Of a stretch of DNA of 9,536 bases, positions 1 through 7,458 are shown piece by piece (the first letter of the stretch is position 1; the number at the start of each line of letters is the position of its first letter). The stretch is from positions 1 through 9,536 of the forward strand of contig JAGWRJ010000234.1 of the NCBI GenBank assembly GCA_028869725.1. The letters are read 5' to 3'. The translations under genes were made by a program, and so were the position numbers. The DNA is from Alphaproteobacteria bacterium. GTDB taxonomy: Bacteria; Pseudomonadota; Alphaproteobacteria; Micropepsales; Micropepsaceae. The notes beneath the pieces are model-generated. The model was not told the DNA's origin and searched no databases. It was given only the letters and a program-made list of their open reading frames with translations.

Positions 1-788
1 CCGACGCGGATGAGACGCAGGTTTTGCGCCCGCGCTTCGGCCACGACAGCCTCGGCGTGGGGAACATCCACATAGATCACGGCCGGGGCACCGGGAGGCG
101 TCAGGTCACGAAAGAGCCGGCATTTGGCGGCAAGGTAGTGGGCAAAATCGCGGTGATAGTCGAGATGGTCGCGGGTGATGTTGGTGAAGGCGGCGGCAGC
201 CAGCCGGACACCGTCGAGCCGGTACTGATCAAGACCGTGACTGGATGCTTCCAGTGCCAGATGCTGAACATCCATCCCGGCAAGCTCGGCAAGAAGGGCA
301 TGCAACTCGACAGGATCTGGGGTGGTGTGGGCAAGGCTACGGGTGCCAGAGGCGGTGACAAGGCCGATCGTGCCCAAGCTTGCCGCCGCACGCCCGAGGC
401 TGTGCCAGATCTGACGCAGGAACACGCTGACTGACGTCTTGCCATTGGTCCCAGTGATGGCGGCAATCACCCGCGGTTGGGCGCCGTAATACTCGGCGGC
501 AAGTTCAGCGAAGCGCCGGCGCGGATTATCAGCGGCGATAAAGCCCACGCCCAGGCCCTCGACCACGGGCGCAAGCGAAGGCTGCCCCAAGACAGTCGTG
601 GCACCATGGCCCACGGCATCAGCGATGAAGCGGGCGCCATCGGTATGGGTGCCGCTCAACGCGGCAAAAAGAAATCCGGGCTTGACGCGTCGACTGTCAC
701 TCGTCAATCCGGTCCACGGCACGCTGGAAGCCATGGCGGTCCCTGACATCATCATCCCTGTGGTTGTGGCGCGGGAATATGTTGCCAT
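1..788 (-). CDS. murE: UDP-N-acetylmuramoyl-tripeptide ligase MurE (N-terminal part, runs off left edge)
   Basis: MurE is the cytoplasmic Mur ligase that uses ATP to add the third stem-peptide residue (meso-diaminopimelate in Gram-negatives) to UDP-MurNAc-L-Ala-D-Glu. Reading the minus strand gives 262 open codons. The N-terminal UDP-substrate domain has GLTSDSRRVKPGFLFAAL. It is followed by the ATP-binding P-loop TGTNGKTS (about residue 112), then TTPDPVEL, EASSHGLDQ and FTNITRDHLDYH, all classic MurE signatures. The C-terminal ligase domain is outside the window. The start is ambiguous. The ATG at 788 overlaps the ftsI stop as TAATG and leaves about 29 residues before the DSR motif, as in E. 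coli MurE, so I chose it. Three consecutive in-frame ATGs at 755, 752 and 749 follow an AGGG and could be used instead. It is the last dcw gene visible, translationally coupled to ftsI. Confidence 0.93.
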   Translation of the reverse strand, partial: MATYSRATTTGMMMSGTAMASSVPWTGLTSDSRRVKPGFLFAALSGTHTDGARFIADAVGHGATTVLGQPSLAPVVEGLGVGFIAADNPRRRFAELAAEYYGAQPRVIAAITGTNGKTSVSVFLRQIWHSLGRAAASLGTIGLVTASGTRSLAHTTPDPVELHALLAELAGMDVQHLALEASSHGLDQYRLDGVRLAAAAFTNITRDHLDYHRDFAHYLAAKCRLFRDLTPPGAPAVIYVDVPHAEAVVAEARAQNLRLIRV

Positions 789-2428
789 TATGGAATCTCT
801 TGGGCGTCTTTGGCGGCAGTCTGCACACCGGCGTCGGTTGTAAGCGGCAATTGCGGAACGAGCCCAAGCAGGGGAGCGATACGGGCGATCACGTGTCCGG
901 CAAGCGGGGCGGCGGTAAAGTTCGAGAGGGTGAGCCCAAAGGTCTTTTTGGTGCCATGGGGCTGATCAAGCAGGACAAAGAGCAGATAGCGCGGATGGTC
1001 GGCCGGAAAGATCGCGCAGAACGACGTCCTGAGCGGCCCATGAAGATAGCGTCCATCAGGACCTGCAACCTGAGCAGAGCCGGTTTTCCCGCCGACATCG
1101 TAGCCTGGAATATTGGCGCTTTTCCCCGTGCCGTTGACAACCACGTTGCGCAGCAGCGCGCGCATTTCCAGGCTGACCGAACGCGGGATCAGCTGCTTGC
1201 CGCGTGCATCCTCCGGATGACGCAGGAATGTAAGCTGAAGCGCCCGCCCACCGTTGACCACTTCGGCTGCGGCATGAACGTAGGACAGCGGAGTGATCGA
1301 AATTCCCTGTCCGAAGCCGATGGTGGCGGTTTCGATGTCGCCCCAGTCGGAGGGATAGATTGGCCGGGCGCCTTCGGGAAGCTGTGAGCGGACCGGCGTC
1401 AAAAGACCAAGCTTGGCCAGAAATGCTTTCTGTTTGACGCCGCCGGACCGCAGCACGATCTGGGAGGTACCGACATTGGACGAACGGGCAAGAATTTCGC
1501 GCGCGGTCATCACCGGCGGCATGGGATCGGCGTCATGGATATAGAAGCGTCCGATCTTGTAGGCGCGCGGAATGGGAAACTCGGTGTCAGGTGTGATGGT
1601 GTGCTCTGACAGTGCCATCGCGAAGGAAAAGATCTTGAATACCGAGCCCAGTTCGTAATCGCTGTCGGCCATGCGGTTGCGCACGGGATTGGCGCCATAA
1701 TTGGGAATGCCTGGAGCGCCATCAGGTAGCGAGACCATGGCAAGGACTTCGCCGGTGTCGACGTTGATGACGATGCCGCCGGCAGCGCGGGCAGTGAACT
1801 CTTCGCGCGCTGCCTCGATTTCCTGGGCCAGGGCATACTGCACGCGCATGTCGAGCGACAGGCGTACCCCGTCCTTGCCAGGAATGCCGCCTTCCAGCAG
1901 CTTGTTCAGTCCAAGCTCCAATCCGGAGATGCCGTGCCCGTTGCCGTCGGTATAGCCGATGACGAGCTGGGCAGAGCCTCCCTTGGGGTAGTAGCGCTTG
2001 TAGGAAGGCTGGAACTCAATTCCTGGCAGCCCGAGATCCATGACCCGAGCCTGCGCATCCGGCGAAATCTTGCGCTCGACCAGAACGTAACGATGGTGGC
2101 TCGCAAAGATGCGGGTAAGACGCTGGACCCCTGCCCCCGTAGCTGCAGCCAGCTCGCGCGCCGCGCGCTGCTTGTGCACGAGAAAGCGCGGCTGGGCATA
2201 AACGTCATGGACCGGAAGATCGCGAGCCAGGAGCTCGCCGTTACGGTCGAGCAGATCCGCACGGGTGGTAAGCGGATAGGCGGCACCACCTCTTGGCGCA
2301 ACCCCACCGCCCTTGAGAACCATGATGTCAACGAGGCGAAAGCCGATCACGGCAAACGCCATCACACAAATCAGCGCGCCGATGGCAATACGACGTTGGA
2401 TGATGGTGGGCGGCGCTGATACATCCAT
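788..2428 (-). CDS. ftsI: Septal peptidoglycan transpeptidase FtsI (PBP3)
   Basis: FtsI is the class B penicillin-binding protein that cross-links septal peptidoglycan in the divisome. The 546-residue product starts MDVSAPPTIIQRR. It has a single N-terminal membrane anchor (about residues 14-38, IAIGALICVMAFAVIGFRL) and then a PBP dimerization domain (LTTRADLLDRNGELLA). The transpeptidase domain has all three catalytic motifs: S-V-F-K (nucleophile Ser262, Lys265), S-S-N (316-318) and K-T-G (448-450). All key residues are present, so the enzyme should be active and a beta-lactam target. The frame is open further upstream to 2527, but that would extend about 90 bp into ftsL. A GTG at 2434, five bases after a GGAA, is an alternative start close to the chosen ATG at 2428. 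The gene begins just after the ftsL stop and ends overlapping the probable murE start. Confidence 0.95.
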   Translation of the reverse strand: MDVSAPPTIIQRRIAIGALICVMAFAVIGFRLVDIMVLKGGGVAPRGGAAYPLTTRADLLDRNGELLARDLPVHDVYAQPRFLVHKQRAARELAAATGAGVQRLTRIFASHHRYVLVERKISPDAQARVMDLGLPGIEFQPSYKRYYPKGGSAQLVIGYTDGNGHGISGLELGLNKLLEGGIPGKDGVRLSLDMRVQYALAQEIEAAREEFTARAAGGIVINVDTGEVLAMVSLPDGAPGIPNYGANPVRNRMADSDYELGSVFKIFSFAMALSEHTITPDTEFPIPRAYKIGRFYIHDADPMPPVMTAREILARSSNVGTSQIVLRSGGVKQKAFLAKLGLLTPVRSQLPEGARPIYPSDWGDIETATIGFGQGISITPLSYVHAAAEVVNGGRALQLTFLRHPEDARGKQLIPRSVSLEMRALLRNVVVNGTGKSANIPGYDVGGKTGSAQVAGPDGRYLHGPLRTSFCAIFPADHPRYLLFVLLDQPHGTKKTFGLTLSNFTAAPLAGHVIARIAPLLGLVPQLPLTTDAGVQTAAKDAQEIP

Positions 2429-2435
2429 GGGCACA

Positions 2436-2846
2436 TCAGTTCCGCATGCGCACGGAGGCCAGGCGGAAGTTTGCGTTCGCAGTTGAGCTGTCTTCGCGGG
2501 CGCTGGCTGTACGCAGCTCGGCACCACCCGGTCCCTGGCCGCTATCGCGCTTCGGCAGCATCGTCAAGGAGGACAGCTCGACAGTCGGTTTGTCGGTGAG
2601 ACCAAGGTAGGATTGCGCCAGCCTCTGAATGCGCGCCGGATCGGCGACCCGCGCCCATTCGGCCTGCAGCACCGTCATCTGGCTCTGTTCCTCGGCGATC
2701 TGACGATTGACGTGATGCAGCTCCGCCTTGGCGACACGTGTTTGTTCAGCCACGTGATAAAGACCGAGGCAGACCATGCCGCTCAAGGCGACGCAGACAA
2801 AATTGATGACGGTCAGCAAGGTTCCACGTCGTAAGGACTTAGCCAA
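2436..2846 (-). CDS. ftsL: Cell division protein FtsL, probable TTG start
   Basis: FtsL is a small bitopic divisome protein that works with FtsB and FtsQ to activate septal synthesis by FtsW/FtsI. Its sequence is poorly conserved, so the call rests on position between rsmH and ftsI and on architecture: a short basic cytoplasmic tail (KSLRRG), one membrane segment (about residues 11-30, LTVINFVCVALSGMVCLGLY), a periplasmic coiled coil (about 33-70) and the typical DPARIQRLAQSYLGL segment. The last 45 or so residues look disordered. I prefer the TTG at 2846 (136 residues), because AGGAGA lies five bases upstream and the overlap with the rsmH stop is only 8 bp. The ATG at 2909 would add 21 residues, overlap rsmH by 71 bp, and I see no comparable ribosome binding site for it. 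Confidence 0.85.
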   Translation of the reverse strand: MAKSLRRGTLLTVINFVCVALSGMVCLGLYHVAEQTRVAKAELHHVNRQIAEEQSQMTVLQAEWARVADPARIQRLAQSYLGLTDKPTVELSSLTMLPKRDSGQGPGGAELRTASAREDSSTANANFRLASVRMRN

Positions 2847-3759
2847 GGCGCTCTCCTGCGCGAAGGCGTGCGGAACGCGCACGCGGATTAACGGATATCT
2901 CATGCGCACCAGGCACCACAGGCCGGCGCGTCAGGGTACGGAATGACGCTGCCGGACGCGTGCTCTGAGGCAGATGGCGCGATACCTGAGGCTCACCGCC
3001 GCTGCGTGCGCTGAAAAAGCGCTTGACGATGCGGTCCTCCAGAGAATGAAAGGCGACCACTGCAAGCCGTCCGCCGGCGCGCAACACCTTCTCGGCGGCA
3101 GCAAGACCGCGCTCCAGTTCGCCCAGTTCGTCATTGACGTAAATGCGCAGCGCCTGAAAGGTCCGCGTCGCCGGATGAATGGGCTGGCTCGCAGCTTTGG
3201 GACCGTAGGCGCGATAGACGATCTGAGCCAGTTCGCCGGTGCGGGCGATGGGACGGGCCGCAACAATCGCACGGGCGATGCGTCGCGAATGCCGCTCCTC
3301 GCCATACTGGAAAATAATATCCGCAAGGTCATTCTCGTCAGCACCGTTGACGACATCAGCGGCACTCAGCCCCGCGCGGCTCATGCGCATATCGAGCGGA
3401 CCGTCATCACGGAACGAAAAACCGCGCACAGGTTCGTCTAGCTGAAACGACGAGACGCCGACATCGAGAACGACGCCGTCAACCTGCCCGCCTCCGGCGG
3501 CCGCAAGCAAGGCGTCCATATCCGAGAAGCGACCCTCGATCAGGGTCAGACGCCCCCCATAGCGGGCGACCAGCGCCTGGCCCCGGGCAATCGCGTCCGG
3601 GTCACGATCGATACCAAACACCTTGCAGTCCGCCGCATCCAGTATCGCCTTGGCATAGCCACCACCGCCGAACGTACCATCGACATACTGGCCACCCTGG
3701 CGCGGCTGGATCAGATCCAGCACTTCACCCAGAAGTACCGGTACGTGACCTTCGCTCAT
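2839..3759 (-). CDS. rsmH: 16S rRNA (cytosine-1402-N4)-methyltransferase RsmH (MraW)
   Basis: RsmH uses S-adenosylmethionine to methylate N4 of C1402 in 16S rRNA, fine-tuning decoding at the P site. The 306-residue length is normal. Family motifs in order: HVPVLLGEVL (5-14), the SAM-binding loop DGTFGGGGY (27-35), GIDRDPDA (49-56), LDVGVSSFQLD (98-108), GPLDMRM (120-126), GEERHSRRIA (153-162), HPATRTFQALRI (195-206), FHSLEDRIVK (237-246) and the C-terminal NPRARSARLRA. The start ATG at 3759 overlaps the mraZ stop as ATGA and has GGAG six bases upstream, so translation is probably coupled to mraZ. It is the second gene of the dcw operon, the usual place for rsmH. Confidence 0.97.
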   Translation of the reverse strand: MSEGHVPVLLGEVLDLIQPRQGGQYVDGTFGGGGYAKAILDAADCKVFGIDRDPDAIARGQALVARYGGRLTLIEGRFSDMDALLAAAGGGQVDGVVLDVGVSSFQLDEPVRGFSFRDDGPLDMRMSRAGLSAADVVNGADENDLADIIFQYGEERHSRRIARAIVAARPIARTGELAQIVYRAYGPKAASQPIHPATRTFQALRIYVNDELGELERGLAAAEKVLRAGGRLAVVAFHSLEDRIVKRFFSARSGGEPQVSRHLPQSTRPAASFRTLTRRPVVPGAHEISVNPRARSARLRAGERLG

Positions 3760-4223
3760 GGCGCGCTCCGCGCCGCTTTGGCTGCTGCTCTTTTGGCTTC
3801 GTAGCGAGCCTTTCGCTCAGCGAGCATCGCCGCGTGCGCATCCGGTTCCCAGATCTGGAAGCGGGCGCCCTGGCCCACAAACACGACGCGATCCTTGAGC
3901 TCGGCATGAGCAATGAACTCGTCCGGCAAACGCACCCGACCGTTTTCGTCGCGTGGCAGAAGCTGTGTCAGGGACAGCGCAAAATGTTCGTTGTCATCAA
4001 GATCGGCGGCGTCAAAGGGGTCGAGAGTTTGCAGCTTGCCCTGATATTCCGCCATCAACTGTTCGCCGAAGCCTTCGAGCATGGCCTCGCCGATCACCGG
4101 CCGCAGATAAACGCCTGCGGTCTCCTGCGCGCTCAGAATTTCACGGAAGCTCGCGGGAATGCACACCCGACCCTTGCCGTCGAGTGTCCCGGAAAATGTC
4201 GAGATGAAGAGTTGCCCCTTCAT
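3756..4223 (-). CDS. mraZ: Transcriptional regulator MraZ
   Basis: MraZ is the DNA-binding regulator that heads most dcw clusters; in E. coli it represses its own operon. The 155-residue protein has two SpoVT-AbrB-type repeats, the normal MraZ layout: the first at about residues 7-56 with DGKGRVCIPASFR, the second at about 84-133 with DENGRVRLPDEF and VFVGQGARFQIWEP. A charged alanine/lysine/arginine-rich tail follows (RKARYEAKRAAAKAARSAP). The conserved DxxGR and P residues are intact in both repeats, so DNA binding is expected. The ATG at 4223 is the first start before MKGQLFISTFSGTLDGKGR; its ribosome binding site is weak (a G-rich run 10 or more bases upstream). The next gene, rsmH, overlaps by ATGA. 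Five TGGG boxes lie 72-117 bp upstream and are the likely operator. Confidence 0.96.
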   Translation of the reverse strand: MKGQLFISTFSGTLDGKGRVCIPASFREILSAQETAGVYLRPVIGEAMLEGFGEQLMAEYQGKLQTLDPFDAADLDDNEHFALSLTQLLPRDENGRVRLPDEFIAHAELKDRVVFVGQGARFQIWEPDAHAAMLAERKARYEAKRAAAKAARSAP

Positions 4224-4294
4224 GCGCGCTGTTCACCCCCGTGATCCCGACTCTTCCTCTGCTGCCCCTTCCGGCGCGACGGCGCCGGACCCGC

Positions 4295-4340
4295 TTGGGA
4301 GCCTATGGGACAGTATGGGATATCATGGGATTTGCTGGGC
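4295..4340. promoter_or_regulatory. MraZ operator: five TGGG boxes at 10-bp period
   Basis: Five copies of the core TGGG start at 4296, 4306, 4316, 4326 and 4336, exactly 10 bp apart. The hexamers are TTGGGA, ATGGGA, ATGGGA, ATGGGA and CTGGGC. Known E. coli MraZ sites are TGGGN direct repeats separated by 5-bp spacers, giving the same period, so this is a strong match upstream of a gene that encodes MraZ. The boxes read TGGG on the plus strand, opposite to mraZ transcription. A TTGACC on the minus strand (4346-4341) touches the array and may be a -35 element of the mraZ promoter, which the boxes would then cover; I see no convincing -10 at the right distance. Confidence 0.82.
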
Positions 4341-4526
4341 GGTCAATAATAACCAAGCAAAATTGGGGGTTTGGACGATGTTTTGAGCGCCTCTCCTTGC
4401 TGTTTCGGGGCTGGATACGGAACGAAGCCAAAACCTGGCAAGCCTTCGCTAATCAAGATTAAGGAAGTGTTGCCATTTGTGTACCCTATTTGTTCTAGTT
4501 TGGCCGACAACCTCGCATCCACGTTG

Positions 4527-4553
4527 TTGACAATCTGTCAGATATGCTAGCGT
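4527..4553 (+). promoter_or_regulatory. Candidate promoter/operator of the P450 gene (TGACA-ATC-TGTCA palindrome)
   Basis: A perfect inverted repeat, TGACA (4528-4532), ATC, TGTCA (4536-4540), lies 38 bp before the P450 start codon. Its left arm is part of a consensus -35 hexamer TTGACA (4527-4532). A poor -10-like TAGCGT (4548-4553) follows at a short 15-bp spacing. A protein bound to the palindrome would block the -35 element. The arrangement suits a dimeric repressor, for example of the TetR or MarR type, but no such gene lies next to it. The rest of the 4341-4526 spacer is AT-richer than the genes and shows no ORF or other clear structure. Confidence 0.35.
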
Positions 4554-4578
4554 TGCTGCGCCACCGCGGGAGCCCGAT

Positions 4579-5814
4579 ATGGCCGACCAGCCCCTGCCCA
4601 ATGTCATCGACCTGACCCCCCTCAATCCGGATTTCAATGACGATCCGCACCGGTTTTTGGATCGGCTGCGCAGCACCTGCCCTGCCCATCGCGACGAGAT
4701 GGCCGGGACCTTCATCCTGACGCGCTATACGAACGTGCGCGCCATCCTCTCGGACACGACGATGTGGCGCCACCCCTCACATGCCGAACCGGCCGCGACG
4801 ATGTCGCGGCGCGAAATGGTGGACGGCATAACCGCGGCGCCCGATGAAGCAGACAAATCGATCCTGTTTCTCGATGACCCTGATCATGCGCGCATCCGCA
4901 CGCCACTCGCCAAAGCGTTGTACAAACGCGTTTCACGCAGCCGCGCACAGATCCAGGGCGTGATCGACGAAAAGCTGGATGCGCTTGCGGGCCGCACGCA
5001 GTTCGATGCGATGGATGATTTTGCACTTCTGGTGCCCATCGATGTCATCGCGCGCATTCTTGGCGTCGACAATGCCCGGCTGAGCGAGTTCCGCGCCTGG
5101 TCGGAAGGGGCAATCCTGAGCCTCAACCCGTTTCGTACCCCCGAGCAGACCGACCGCATGGTCACATCGATCAACGCGATCTCCGGCTATTTCCGCGAGC
5201 TGATGGCCCAGCGCCGCATCTCGCCGCAGGATGATCTCATCAGTGACATGGTGCAGCTTCAGGCCGAAGGCGCACCGCTCAGCGATGGCGAGCTGTCCAA
5301 CAATCTGCAGGGACTTCTCATCGGCGGCAATCTGACGACGACCGATCTGATCGGAAACGCCGTATGGCTGCTTCTCACCCATCCCGATCAGCTGACCCGG
5401 CTCAAGGCCGATCCAAGCCTCATCAACAGCGCCATCGAAGAGGTTCTGCGGTATGAATCGCCCGTCGACGTCACCGCGCGCATTGCCTCGCGCGAGCTTG
5501 CAGTCGAGGGTTGTCCTATTCACACAACGCAGGCCATGACCCTGTCCCTGCGCGGTGCCAATCGCGATCCGGAGGTTTTTGCTGAACCACACCGCTTCGA
5601 CATCGCCCGCAAGGATGCACCGCATGTGGCGTTCGGCGGCGGTGCACACCTGTGTATCGGCTCCCCCCTGGCGCGCCTCGAAGCCCAGCTCGCGATTGCG
5701 AGCCTCATCGCACGCTTCCCGAATCTGCACCTGGCAGACCCGCAGGCGAAACCGCAATGGCGCAATCTGCCCTTCTTCCGTGGTCTGAAAACATTGCCAG
5801 TTGTAACCGGATAG
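4579..5814 (+). CDS. Cytochrome P450 with atypical I-helix motif
   Basis: This is a soluble bacterial cytochrome P450 of 411 residues with no membrane anchor, so a cytoplasmic monooxygenase fed by a separate ferredoxin system; no redox partner is in the window. The P450 signatures are clear: the ExxR pair E288-V-L-R291, and the heme loop FGGGAHLCIG (352-361) with axial ligand Cys359, followed by LARLEA. The I-helix reads LLIGGNLTTTDLIG (246-259). The usual acid before the oxygen-activating Thr is Leu252 here, while Thr253-Thr255 are kept. The substrate cannot be told from sequence. The ATG at 4579 has GGGAG six bases upstream. The gene diverges from mraZ and ends exactly against rnpB, so it looks like a later arrival between two core loci. 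The family assignment is secure; the role is not. Confidence 0.95.
   Translation: MADQPLPNVIDLTPLNPDFNDDPHRFLDRLRSTCPAHRDEMAGTFILTRYTNVRAILSDTTMWRHPSHAEPAATMSRREMVDGITAAPDEADKSILFLDDPDHARIRTPLAKALYKRVSRSRAQIQGVIDEKLDALAGRTQFDAMDDFALLVPIDVIARILGVDNARLSEFRAWSEGAILSLNPFRTPEQTDRMVTSINAISGYFRELMAQRRISPQDDLISDMVQLQAEGAPLSDGELSNNLQGLLIGGNLTTTDLIGNAVWLLLTHPDQLTRLKADPSLINSAIEEVLRYESPVDVTARIASRELAVEGCPIHTTQAMTLSLRGANRDPEVFAEPHRFDIARKDAPHVAFGGGAHLCIGSPLARLEAQLAIASLIARFPNLHLADPQAKPQWRNLPFFRGLKTLPVVTG
5797..5810 (-). terminator. Possible weak terminator of rnpB inside the P450 3' end
   Basis: Read on the minus strand just past the rnpB 3' end, CCGGT-TACA-ACTGG can form a 5-bp stem (one G-U pair) with a 4-base loop, followed within about 5 bases by GTTTT. 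It is weak, and lies within the last codons of the P450 gene. It is the only terminator-like structure I find close to the rnpB 3' end. Confidence 0.25.
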
Positions 5815-6194
<380 letters not shown>

Positions 6195-6199
6195 GGCGA

Positions 6200-6228
6200 G
6201 AATTACGCCATTGACGAGCCATGGGCAA
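6200..6228 (-). promoter_or_regulatory. Candidate rnpB promoter
   Basis: On the minus strand, TTGCCC (6228-6223) and TAATTC (6205-6200) are separated by 17 bp, and the P1 5' end begins about seven bases after the second hexamer, the right distance for a transcription start. The -10 match is poor, so this is tentative. It sits in the short divergent gap between rnpB and the GNAT gene. Confidence 0.35.
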
Positions 6229-6268
6229 TCCAGCTTTTCTGCCAGCCCTTGGATTGCTGCGATCGCGA

Positions 6269-6727
6269 ATGACCCTGACCATCCGACCTGCGCGCTTGGA
6301 CGAAGCGCAAGCCCTCAGCGAGCTGTGCCGACGCTCCAAGGCCCATTGGGGCTATGATGCGGGGTTCATGGCGCTGTCGGAGGCCTCCTTGACCGTTCGG
6401 CCCGCGCAGATCACAGCTGGCCATGTCCTCGTGGCGGAGCGCGATGGCAAGACGGTCGCGGTGGCGAGCCTCAATCCGCTGGGCGCGCACACCATTGATC
6501 TGCAGCATCTCTTCGTCGAGCCGGACGAAATCGATCATGGGATTGGGCGCAGCCTCTTCAGCGCCGCCTGCGAGTTGGCCCGCGCCCTCGGGGGAAAGAT
6601 GCTTTCGATACTCTCCGATCCCTATGCCGAGGCCTTCTACAAACAGATGGGGGCAACCCGCATCGGTGATGCCCCTTCGGATGCGGTCCCCGACCGCATG
6701 CTGCCGCTGCTCGAATTCCCGCTCTGA
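6269..6727 (+). CDS. GNAT-family N-acetyltransferase
   Basis: A 152-residue single-domain GNAT protein, expected to move an acetyl group from acetyl-CoA to an amine on an unknown small molecule or protein. It starts MTLTIRPARLDEAQAL, a standard GNAT beginning. The acetyl-CoA-binding motif A is at about 81-97 (LFVEPDEIDHGIGRSLF, with the G-x-G turn) and the last strand-helix region is DPYAEAFYKQMGATRIG (117-133). An in-frame ATG at 6221 would add 16 residues (MGNPAFLPALGLLRSR), but it would place the start inside the putative rnpB promoter and the added segment does not look like GNAT sequence, so I chose 6269. No strong ribosome binding site precedes either start. The gene is divergent from rnpB and convergent with the racemase gene, so it is probably transcribed alone. 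Confidence 0.9.
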   Translation: MTLTIRPARLDEAQALSELCRRSKAHWGYDAGFMALSEASLTVRPAQITAGHVLVAERDGKTVAVASLNPLGAHTIDLQHLFVEPDEIDHGIGRSLFSAACELARALGGKMLSILSDPYAEAFYKQMGATRIGDAPSDAVPDRMLPLLEFPL

Positions 6728-6757
6728 GCAGCGGCAACGGCACGCTGCGCGCGCAGC
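6728..6757. terminator. Possible hairpin between convergent GNAT and racemase genes
   Basis: The 31-bp gap between two converging genes holds alternative hairpins. One is a perfect 14-bp palindrome, GCTGCGC/GCGCAGC (6744-6757). The other is GCAGCG (6728-6733) pairing with CGCTGC (6743-6748). Both are GC-rich, but neither is followed by a T-run on either strand, so a role in termination is only suggested by position. Confidence 0.3.
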
Positions 6758-6758
6758 C

Positions 6759-7457
6759 TCAGTCTTCCAGCGCCTCTTGCACCGCTGCCTGGGCGTGAAG
6801 CGCAGTGGTATCAAAAGTGGGAGCGGCGACATCACCTGGCGCGACGAGAAGCGGAATTTCCGTGCAGCCGAGTATGATGCCTTGTGCGCCTTGGGCGAGC
6901 AGCCGCGCCATGACGGCACCATATGCAGCACGCGAGGCAGGAAGAAACTGTCCGCGGATCAGTTCCTCATAGATCACCCGATCGACCATGGCATGATCCT
7001 CAGCCTCAGGTACGATGGTATCGATACCAAAGCGGGTCTTGAGCCGCCCCGAAATTACGCCAGGCTCATCCATGGTAAAGCGTGAGCCCAATAGTCCCGC
7101 CCGCTCAAGGCCAGCGTGTGCGATAGCCGCGCCCAGAGGATCGGCAATGTGCAGCACCGGGCGCTGCGCTGCCTTTGCGACCTCTTCGGCCAGAAGATGC
7201 ATGGTATTGCACGCAATGATGAGAAAATCTGCGCCAGCCTGGACCAGCTTGCGGGCGCTGTCTTCCATCAATGCCCGCGCGGCCGGCCAGTCGCGCCGCT
7301 GCTGATAGGCTGCCATTTCGGCGAAGTCATAGGAATCAAGAAGGATCTTCGCCGAATGAACTCCGCCGAGACGCTGCTGCACGGCGCGATTGATCAGCTG
7401 GTAATAGACCAGGGTCGATTCCCAGCTCATCCCGCCGATAATGCCGATGGTCTTCAT
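6759..7457 (-). CDS. Aspartate/glutamate racemase family protein (YgeA/RacX-like)
   Basis: A 232-residue member of the PLP-independent Asp/Glu racemase superfamily, which interconverts L- and D-amino acids with two cysteines. It begins MKTIGIIGGMSWESTLVYY, the typical opening of the YgeA/RacX branch. The catalytic cysteines are both present: Cys83 in ACNTMH and Cys198 in GCTEI. Length is normal. This branch often acts on amino acids other than Glu, so the substrate is uncertain. It is not the housekeeping MurI by motif context, though it could still feed D-amino acids to the wall. The ATG at 7457 lies one base after the amidase stop, and the G-rich run at the amidase end serves as ribosome binding site, so the two are probably coupled. 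It is the last gene of a four-gene minus-strand operon. Confidence 0.9.
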   Translation of the reverse strand: MKTIGIIGGMSWESTLVYYQLINRAVQQRLGGVHSAKILLDSYDFAEMAAYQQRRDWPAARALMEDSARKLVQAGADFLIIACNTMHLLAEEVAKAAQRPVLHIADPLGAAIAHAGLERAGLLGSRFTMDEPGVISGRLKTRFGIDTIVPEAEDHAMVDRVIYEELIRGQFLPASRAAYGAVMARLLAQGAQGIILGCTEIPLLVAPGDVAAPTFDTTALHAQAAVQEALED

Positions 7458-7458
7458 T

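Noticed and set aside
764..1387. 207-codon plus-strand open frame
   Set aside because: It is antisense to the transpeptidase domain of ftsI, whose catalytic motifs are intact on the other strand.
4933..5757. 274-codon minus-strand open frame
   Set aside because: It is antisense to the P450, whose heme and ExxR motifs are certain. The product resembles no family I know.
6744..6757. 14-bp palindrome as a protein operator
   Set aside because: It lies between two converging genes with no promoter nearby, so a 3'-end hairpin is more likely, and alternating GC palindromes arise often in GC-rich DNA.
6203..6931. 242-codon minus-strand open frame
   Set aside because: It is antisense to the GNAT gene and overlaps the racemase 3' end and the rnpB promoter region. 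The product shows no domain.
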